Source of the DNA: Hydra vulgaris
Lineage: Eukaryota; Cnidaria; Hydrozoa; Anthoathecata; Hydridae
DNA length: 64,000 bases
NCBI RefSeq assembly: GCF_038396675.1
Contig: NC_088926.1
Location: 19,356,001 to 19,420,000, forward strand
Direction: 5' to 3'
The position numbers and the translations under genes were made by a program. The notes below the pieces were generated by a model. The model searched no databases. It was not told the origin of the DNA and saw nothing but the letters and a program-made list of their open reading frames with translations. Positions 56,156 to 64,000 of this stretch are shown piece after piece. Numbering within the stretch: the stretch's first letter is position 1; each line of letters opens with the position of its first letter.

Positions 56156-57170
56156 GATGTGAAATTTTCAGATTCTTTTAAATCTTTAAAAATGAATAAA
56201 TCTCCGGGTTTACCAGTTTTTTCAAAAATATTTAAACGAGTTATGTATAACAGAATTTATGTCCATTTTGCAAAAAATAAATTCTTTCACCCTAAACAGT
56301 TTGGTCTTCAGAAGAATACTTTAACGGAGCATGCAATTATTAAGTTAGTTGACTTAATTACCAACAGATTAAAAAAAAAAATTGCACTAGGAATATTTAT
56401 AGATTCTTTTAGAAAAAATAAATTATTATGGTGTAACAAACAAAGATTATGTTGAGTTGAAAGTTACCTTACTGAACGGAAACACTATGTAGTCAATCAG
56501 GATTCTGGTGCATAAAAGATTTTGTGTAAAATTCAATAGGGTTCAATTCTCAACTTTTTCTTATTTCTAACTTATATAAATAAATTCTGTAATGTTTCTG
56601 CAAAATTAAATTCATCTGTGTATACTGATAACACTTATTTGTTTATGTTCAATAATGATATTAGTTACCTATATAGAGATACGAATACTGAACTGATGAA
56701 AGGAATTTCATCAGTTCAGTATTCGTAAGAATCTCTCAATAAACGTAGATAAAACTCATGATATAGCATTTTATAAAAGTATGATAGAAAAAAACATGCC
56801 ACTCAAACTACCAGTTCTCTTTTTGAATGAAAAACAGATTAAAAAACAGGAACTTTCAAAGTGCGTAGGAGTTAATGTAGATAAAAACTTATCTTAGCCC
56901 CTACAAATAATTCGCCAAACCAATAAAAAAACAAAACAATTAGCATAATATACGGAATTAGTCCACAATGTAAATACTAAAAATTTTAAATTAATTTACT
57001 TCAACCTGATTCATAGCTACATTTATTAAGATAATATTGCGTGGGTGCACAACCTGCTAAACTTCAAGAGATATTTAGTGTGCAAAAACATGCCAGCAGA
57101 ATTATATACCAAATAAATAGATTTGAACATGCAAAACCATTAACAAGGGAAATAAAAGTTAATTTAAAAT
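56156..57170 (+). pseudogene. LINE reverse transcriptase remnant
   Basis: MNKSPGLPVFSKIFKRVMYN, PKQFGLQKNTLTEHAIIKLV, IALGIFIDSFRKNK, VYTDNTYLFM (in place of FADDTN), and after a hairpin QKHASRIIYQINRFEHAKPL. Many stops. The catalytic pair is gone (YTDN). Confidence 0.7.
56681..56726. repeat. Perfect 21-bp hairpin in LINE coding sequence
   Basis: 56681-56701 and 56706-56726 are exact reverse complements; loop ggaa. The left arm reads the expected RT sequence (RDTNTELMK) and the right arm replaces what should follow. Confidence 0.85.
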
Positions 57171-57301
57171 AAATAAAGATAAGTTAATTTAAAATAAATA
57201 AAGATTTATTTTAATTTTTAATTGGGTTTTACTTTATTGCTTTGTAAAAGTTTCAAATAATTTTTGCATTAATGTAAGTTAAACTTTCAGTGCTATTTCA
57301 G

Positions 57302-57498
<197 letters not shown>

Positions 57499-57680
57499 AC
57501 ATTTATTTTTTATTCAGAACAATATTTGTTAAAAAAAATGGTTCTACCCAATTTACTAGATTTACGGGTTTAGTTAATAAAACGGGTTTTAAAAAACAGT
57601 AGTTCTTTAATGACACCAATTTACAAGTTTTACGGTTCATAAAACTTCGATTCGATTTACCTCCGATCTTATTATAAAAA

Positions 57681-57750
57681 ATGGCGGTTGGTTATATGGT
57701 ACACTATGGAATAGTTTACTCTGTTGGGGTGTTTCTTATAATCCTTGCCG
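57681..57750 (+). CDS. Candidate first exon of a small membrane protein
   Basis: Good initiation context (aaaaaATGG), 23 codons MAVGYMVHYGIVYSVGVFLI then ILA, then a consensus donor G|GTATGT at 57751. The peptide is one hydrophobic segment. If unspliced, the frame runs 21 more codons to TAA at 57813-57815. No downstream exon was found, and I do not recognise the protein. The segment resembles no LINE or transposase block, which sets it apart from its surroundings. Confidence 0.3.
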
Positions 57751-58059
57751 GTATGTATTTACTATACAAGCATGTTTTTATGCAAAAAATATTATGCTTC
57801 TTATTTATTGTATAAATCTATTTGACATCAAAGACATAAAAAAAAGATTTAGCTTGAATACCTTCAGTTTTTTTCCTAATATATAGGAAAGATTTCAATA
57901 ACGTTTTAACGCAATATTGAATCAAATAAATCAATTTAATAAATGTTCCATTTTTAAGAGAATTTTTATCAAATTGTCAATTAAAACTGGTTTTAAAGTT
58001 TTCAAACTTAAAAATATAAATAATAAAAAACTTAAAACCTTGAGGTTTTTTAAAGGCAA

Positions 58060-58560
58060 ATAAAAGGTAATTATTAAAAAGCTCCAGACTTTTGTACTAA
58101 CATTTTTTGTCAGTACAAAGAATAGTGTCACACAGGGTTCTGTTCTAGGGCTTTTATTGTTTTTAATATATATTAACAATCTGCCTCACTCTATAAATAA
58201 TTTGATTGTTCATCATTTTGCTGCCGACACTAATCTTCTATGCACAAATAAAACACTTGCACAGCTTTGTAAAAAGTTAATTCAGATCTCCATCATTAGT
58301 TAAGTAGCAACTGTATTTCTTTAAATATCAATAAATCCAAATTTATTATTTTTCACGCTCCAAAAAAAAAGACTGATAATGATATGAGAAAATTAGAATT
58401 AACGGTTAAAGACTTTTCACATCTAAATATATCTCAGGGTATTTCTTGACAAAAACCTGGTACAATCAGCTAGTTCAATTGAATAAAAAACTCTTATGTT
58501 TCAGTAGTATGTTGTCATTAATACAACAATATGTTCCCCAGCATTCTAATATCAATTTAC
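58060..58560 (+). pseudogene. LINE reverse transcriptase fragment with altered active site
   Basis: NSVTQGSVLGLLLFLIYINN, HHFAADTNLLCTNKTLAQLC. The catalytic FADD reads FAAD, so the first Asp is lost. Degenerate after about 58300. Confidence 0.7.
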
Positions 58561-59239
58561 TGTTTCTTTTTCTCCTTATATTATTATTATATTATAAGTT
58601 TATAATACTCTTAACTTATAATTAGTTTTTTATTCGTTTAATTAAGTTTTAATCATTGTTTTGCAGTTGCCTGTTTGCTTTACTGTTATTTCATTATCAT
58701 TCATCATTGTTATTGCTAATACTTTTTATAGCTGTTATATTTTGGTTATTGTTATCCTTATCCCTATTATACCTAATAATCTTTCTTATTGATATTATTA
58801 ACTTTTAACTACGATTATTGACATAGCTATTTACTTATAAATCATTATCTCCAGATCATTTCAAATTTTGCAAAAGTTAGTGATTTTTACTAGTTTAACT
58901 ATGGCTTGAAACTGTCATTTGTGTAAAAAAAAATTAGTTTAATTTGCTGCTCATTTCAATGTGGCATTTGTTTGTTTTGAACTCATTCAAAATGGAGCAG
59001 GCTTGATACTTGATACTGTTTGACCTTAAAATGTTTGAGGTTAGCAAAAAATTGCTGACCTTGTTTCTAGGTTTTATGGTAACCCCTTTGTGTCAAATTT
59101 TTTTCTGATCAAATGCCAACCTCTAACAGTTTGAGTTCAGCAATTTATTGCTGACCTCAGTTTTCCTAATTCAAAGTGTTAAATTAATGATTATATTTCA
59201 TCTCGTTTTAGATTCAGATGAAAAAATCCATGCTTCAAT
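58561..59239. other. Non-coding stretch
   Basis: No gene is recognised. attgctgacct and related words recur at about 59050-59160. Confidence 0.5.
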
Positions 59240-60141
59240 AGACATAGTTTGCAAATATTATGATATAAGTAAATTCTTGTTCACTAAACTTTGACAAAGT
59301 TAATGCTCACTCTTTATTTCATCTAGTTATATCATCTTTGCAAAAATACTTTGAGGAATTAAATGTATTACTATCGTTAATAAGTTTTGAACTTTCCATT
59401 ATTATATAACCGAAACACGATTAAAAAAGGGACACTATCAATTCATTCAATCCTCATTGATAATTACAACATTAAGCACACACCAACTGAGTCTTCTTGT
59501 GGAGGTACATTGTTATACTTATCAAAAAAATTAATATATAAATGACGGAATGATTTAATGATTTATAAACCATATTGTTTAGAATCAACATTAGTTGAAA
59601 TAATTTTTTCTAAAAAATCTAATATTGTTGGTTGCATTTATAAACATCCTTGCATGGATATAAATGATTTTACAATTATCATGTCTGTCGTACTTCAATA
59701 AATAAATGCTGAAAATTAATTGGCTTTCTTACTAGATGATTATAATATTGATCTGAAACAATCAAATAATGACTCTGCAACACCCGATTTTTTAAATTTG
59801 CTTTCTTTTTATAATATTTGCCCTTTTATCACTTTGCCAACCAGAATTACTAACCACTCTACGCAATCATTGACAATCAATATCTTTTATAATTTAATAA
59901 CTAATGAAATTATTTCAGGAAATTTGACAACTTCAGATTCTGTTCACTTACCTCAACTTTAAATTTGTCCTAATTTTAATAAGTTATTTATACCATGCAA
60001 TCACAATATATATCACAGAAATTTTAAAAACTTTAATAAATTAAACTTCATATCAGTTTTATTAAAAGTTAATTGGGATAATCTTTTAGAGAACAGTGGT
60101 ATTAACTCTTGTTTCCAAACGTTTAATACTGAAACAACCTT

Positions 60142-61589
60142 TAGGCTGTTTCAGGAAGCGCGTGCGGTCGCAAGTCTTGTACGTCCACGCTTACTGTTAT
60201 TTTTTTAGACAACTTGACCACGTTTTTATATAGTAAGCGTTTTACGAATTAGCGGCAAAATAAAGCTAAAAGAAACAAGGGAATAAATCAGCAATACTCG
60301 AAGGAAAGAACCGAAGACTATACGTAATAGAAAACCTAAATGAAATAAGCTAAAAAAAATTTAATATAAAAAAGTAAATTGCTCACAAAAAAATTGTATA
60401 CCTAAATATTTACTGTTTTTGTTTTCTTATTTTTAGAGCGTTTATTATTTTCCACTACCAAAATTGAATCAAGTCGAGAAAAAAAGTAGATAAGAATATA
60501 ACGAAAATAAAAATATTTTTTGGTTTACAATTTTTTCGCAACTTCTTTCAGTCAGTATGTAAAGGAAATCTTTATAAATTTTGGTAGGCACACGGACAGT
60601 TTTTAAATTTGTTTTTCAAATGTCTTTGCTAAACTTTACTGTTTTTATCAATGGACAGGAAAGCGAGAAAACTAATTGCTATTTATTTGTGAAAAAAAAT
60701 TTTTATTTAACAAGTTTTTTATGTAAAAAAAGAAAACAATGCTGCAAAATTTTGTGGGCTAGTGCATTGTTTATTTACTGAACTTTCTTAAAGAAATTTT
60801 TAGGAGCCTATTTAAAACTTTTGTATAAATTTTTAAATATATTTTTTTAAACAGAGCAATCGTTATGTTCATTATCTCTATTAATTCTTATTAACATTGG
60901 AAATTGGGCAATATAAAAGAAACATTTCATACATGCATCAGATGCTGTAAATACATTTATTAAAGAAACTATGTTATTCTTTTATTTAACTTATTCCGTC
61001 ATTACCAAAATATATTAATCAAATAATATTTTTTACAAATAAATAACAATTTATTTTTTTATTTTCTTATTATATAAGTATTGAGAAAAAATGTCAAATT
61101 TAGCAAAAACATTTTTAAAAGCGAAAAAGCGTAATAAACAAATAAACGTAACAAAAAAAAATTGACAAAATTGCTTATAGTTCTAGTGTACATAGCAAAA
61201 TAGTTTTTGAATTATATGGACTGATAAAAAATTGTGAATAAATTGCATATCAAAACTTTCAATTGTTGTTAAATCGATATAAAAGATATTTTTTCAACAA
61301 CGACAAAAAAAGAATAAAAAAGTTGTATAAAAATTTTATAAATTTTTTTTTGTAATATACTTTTTTAATTAATAAATTTTCTAGTTTATTTAATTAAACT
61401 TCATATTTCGTCACAATTTTGTTTTCTTATTCAAGAATTGGATTTTTTTTCTTAGTAAATAAGTTTAGCTTTTTGCCGCGAATTATTGAAGCGCTTTAGA
61501 AATTAAAATATGCAAACTGCTGTGGTCAGTTAGTCTAAAAAAAATACTTTAAACATGGACGAACAAGGCGCGCTTCCTGAAACAGCCTG
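60142..61589. mobile_element. 1.45-kb long-TIR DNA element without transposase
   Basis: The left end tAGGCTGTTTCAGGAAGCGC and the reverse-complemented right end CAGGCTGTTTCAGGAAGCGC match, followed by ttgtacgtccacg and ttgttcgtccatg. A further inner pair is aattagcggcaaaataaagc on the left and the complement of agctttttgccgcgaatta on the right, so the repeats extend over 100 bp. acctt lies on both sides as a possible 5-bp target duplication. The inside shows no recognisable protein. It interrupts LINE coding sequence. Confidence 0.7.
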
Positions 61590-61778
61590 ACCTTGATTTT
61601 GAATTGTTACGCCCCAATTTAAAAAATTAGTATTAAGAACTTCTAGCGTTGATTTAAATCTTGGATTACAAAGGGAGTCTTTTCAAATCGAATCAATCTT
61701 TAAAAAAATAAAAGTTAAGATCAAAAGATATTAGGAACATAAACACATTTAAAACTGATTTCAAACGATATAAATACA

Positions 61779-62237
61779 ATGAAAATTACCTTAATTAAGC
61801 TTATTAAAAAAATTCATTTAAAAAAGTTCTTTACAGAAAATGTAAAAAATCTTTGCAAAATTTGGAAAAGAATTAATAATTTGATAAATGTAAAAAACTC
61901 TAATCACTTATTTCCCAACTGTTTACAAGGTAATGAAACACATATAACTGAACCAAATCTTATTTCTGAAAAGTTTAACACTTTTTTTACAAACGTCGCA
62001 CAAAAACTTAAATCCAATATTCATTCGTCTTACATAAACTCTACAAGATATCTTAAATATCCAAATTTACATAGTCTACTCCTATCTCCAACAAATATTC
62101 CTGAAGTTTTATCTCTTATATCTAACTTGAAGCCGAGAAAATCAATAGGCCCAAATAGCATTCCCACAAACTTACTTATCAATTTTAACAATGAATTTTC
62201 AAATGTTCTTTTAAACTATTTAATATATCATTCATAA
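61779..62237 (+). pseudogene. LINE ORF2 middle piece, 152 aa
   Basis: NLCKIWKRINNLINVKNSNH, EKFNTFFTNVAQKLKSNIHS and SLISNLKPRKSIGPNSIPTN are the linker between endonuclease and RT in CR1-type LINEs. Confidence 0.7.
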
Positions 62238-62367
62238 ATGGAACTTTTCCGAATGTTTTAAAATTATCTTGTGTTATTCCAATATTTAAAAACGGCTCTA
62301 AACCTTTATGTACTAACTACAGACCATTTCTTTTTTATCTAACATTAGTAAACTCCTTGAAAAACTT

Positions 62368-62924
62368 ATGTATTCTAGAATGTACTCTTTTCTCAACTCT
62401 TTTAACTGTTTAAATGAATTTCAATTTGATTTTCATTCAAAACATTTTACCTGCCATGCATTGATAAGTATAGCTGAAAAAATCAGGAAAGCTCTCTACA
62501 CTGGTTATTTTGTTTGTGGTATTTTTATAGATTTACAAAAAGTTTTTGATAGCGTTAATCATAACATGTTGATTTCTAAATTAGAACAATATGGTATTTG
62601 TGGTGTTGTAAATGACTGGTTTCAATCTTATCATACAGATTGGAAACAATTTGTAAGTATTAATGGTTATAATTCTACTTATAAATCTTTTGAGTGCAGT
62701 GTTCCTCAAGGTTTGTTCTTAGTCCTCTTTTGTTTATAATTTATGTTAATGACATAAACAACTCTATTTGCTTCTCCTCAATTCATCTTTTTCCTGATGA
62801 AACAAACCTATTGCATATCAACAAATCATATAATTCTCTATATAAAAAAATAAATTTGGATCTAAAAGGTATTGTTCACTGGTTAAATGCTTACCTAATA
62901 TGTCTTAACGCAAAAAAAAACTGA
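62368..62924 (+). pseudogene. LINE reverse transcriptase core, two overlapping frames
   Basis: YSRMYSFLNSFNCLNEFQFD, GIFIDLQKVFDSVNHNMLIS, LEQYGICGVVNDWFQSYHTD and SVPQG, then in the next frame SPLLFIIYVNDINNSI and LFPDETNLLHINKSYNSLYK. The catalytic FADD reads FPDE, so the second Asp is replaced. Confidence 0.7.
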
Positions 62925-63480
62925 ACTAATCTTTTTTCATCTTCTAGAAAGAAACACAATCTAAACAACAATTCTAAATTTCAAATCAAAGTTAATAATA
63001 AACAGTTATATCCTACAAAAGTTATCAAATATCTCAGTGTTTTTATTCACTTCAATCTCTTGTAGAATTTTTATACTGACGAGCTACGCAAGAAACTAAC
63101 TCGAGCTAACAGAGCACTTTGAATAATTGGTCATTATGTCAATAAATTCACACTAAAGAATATTTACTGTGCATTATTTTTATTGCATCTTAGTTACTGT
63201 TGTCAAGTTTGGGGTCAAAACAACTATGACATAAAAAAGTTGATTCCTCTCAACATCAGTCCATAAGAATCATAAACTTCCAACCTTTTTAAAACTCAGA
63301 AGTATGGTAAACATTCTGTTGTCTATCAGTACATTTGTGAATGGAACAAGAATCTTGGATGCATAGTGAATGAGTTCAAAAAACTACAACTTCAAACACC
63401 TTTATCATCTTTTTAATCTTAAACAAAATCAATTTAAAAAAATTCTAAGAACAATTTTGTTCTAACTTATTGACATGATT

Positions 63481-64000
63481 TTCACTTAATATTTAAAATA
63501 TACTCTTATTTTTTTAATTATGATTACTACAACTATTATCATTAACTTCTTGTTTGTTTATTTTTTATTATTATTATCAAAGTATGATTTTTAAATGTTT
63601 ACTTAGTTTATGTATGTTCTATGTGTTTATACTTATTATTAATTATATTTTATTTAAAAACTGGTGTCGCTTCTTTGATCAGAATTCTGTTTGAGTGTCT
63701 TTATCAATAATTTAGTTATTATTATTAAATACTTATAATTAATTTACTCATTATTATTTTATTTTATATTGTTGATATTATTATTATTATATATATATAT
63801 ATTTTAATCAATTATTTTTACTTACTACAATCAATAGAATTATGATTTTTATTATTATTATTATAATTATTATTATTATATTTATTATTATTATAATAGT
63901 ATTGCATGATTTAAAAAGGAGAATAAATATCTTGTTGCTGTTCCTCCCATCTAAGCTATTGTTGTACTGTTTGGGGTCAAAAAGGTAGTTTTCTATTAAA
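63481..64000. other. AT-rich end with TTA/TAT trinucleotide tracts
   Basis: Repeated ttatta and attattat runs, densest at 63838-63905, may be the 3' region of the LINE or independent microsatellite. No gene. Confidence 0.5.

Larger units (their letters stand above)
59240..63480 (+). mobile_element. Long CR1-type LINE copy split by a DNA element
   Basis: The endonuclease part (about 59290-60140) has FELSIITETRLKKGTLSI in interrupted frames, YNIKHTPTESSCGGTLLYLS, LESTLVEIIFSKKSNIVGCI, LAFLLDDYNIDLKQ (GDxNID block altered) and LPTRITNHSTQSLT. After the 60142-61589 insertion come KSWITKGVF, IWKRINNLINVKNSN, LKPRKSIGPNSIPTNL, LKLSCVIPIFKNGSK, NEFQFDFHSKHFTCHALISI, GIFIDLQKVFDSVNHNMLIS, VPQG, and FPDETNLLHI in place of FADDTN. 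Numerous frameshifts; not active. Confidence 0.75.

Noticed and set aside
60581..60781. 66-codon open frame inside the long-TIR element as a transposase
   Set aside because: Too short and without any transposase motif.

Overview
The window looks like nuclear DNA of a cnidarian, most likely a Hydra-type genome. It is strongly AT-rich, has long (TA)n tracts and small canonical GT-AG introns, and is crowded with decayed CR1/jockey-type LINEs, hAT, Tc1, P-like and pogo-like DNA transposons, MITEs and tRNA-derived SINEs. Some fossils carry protein motifs that I associate with repeated cnidarian proteins. The species is inferred; nothing in the sequence names it.

Two host-type genes can be assembled exon by exon, both on the minus strand. 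(1) Positions 9151 to 6335 hold a four-exon gene for a 779-residue protein with an OTU-like cysteine-protease signature (NGNCLY, NHFVPI) followed by a conserved C-terminal domain of unknown function. All three introns have consensus sites and the frame is kept throughout. (2) Positions 36167 to 24050 hold MED26, the Mediator subunit with a TFIIS N-terminal (LW) domain. It has two tiny 5' exons, a 10.7-kb second intron and one large last exon, giving 438 residues. A short candidate first exon of an unidentified one-pass membrane protein lies at 57681.

Layout: 1-6.3 kb, non-coding with two MITEs and a long hairpin. 6.3-9.2 kb, the OTU-like gene, with a palindromic MITE just upstream. 9.7-11.8 kb, LINE (+). 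12.5-13.1 kb, a GTAAA/TTTAC-dense repeat. 13.1-13.4 kb, LINE endonuclease remnant (-). 14-15.9 kb, P/THAP9-like transposon. 17.3-22.3 kb, LINE (-), internally deleted hAT (+) and a second LINE 5' part (-). 24-36.2 kb, MED26, whose giant intron holds a cnidarian repeated-protein fossil, a hAT with a SINE inside it, more SINEs, MITEs and hairpins. 36.8-44.7 kb, LINEs and a hAT copy apparently split by later insertions. 46.8 kb, a MITE with a perfect 8-bp target duplication. 49.3-53.1 kb, pogo-like (-) and hAT (+) transposase fossils. 53.3-54.6 kb, a Tc1 element with both ends. 55-64 kb, LINE fragments (+) interrupted by a hAT-type MITE and by a 1.45-kb long-TIR element.

The most unusual large-scale pattern is a series of perfect or near-perfect short-loop hairpins with arms of about 11-29 bp. 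Three of them overwrite recognisable transposon coding sequence, which suggests local template-switch replication events and not transposon ends.
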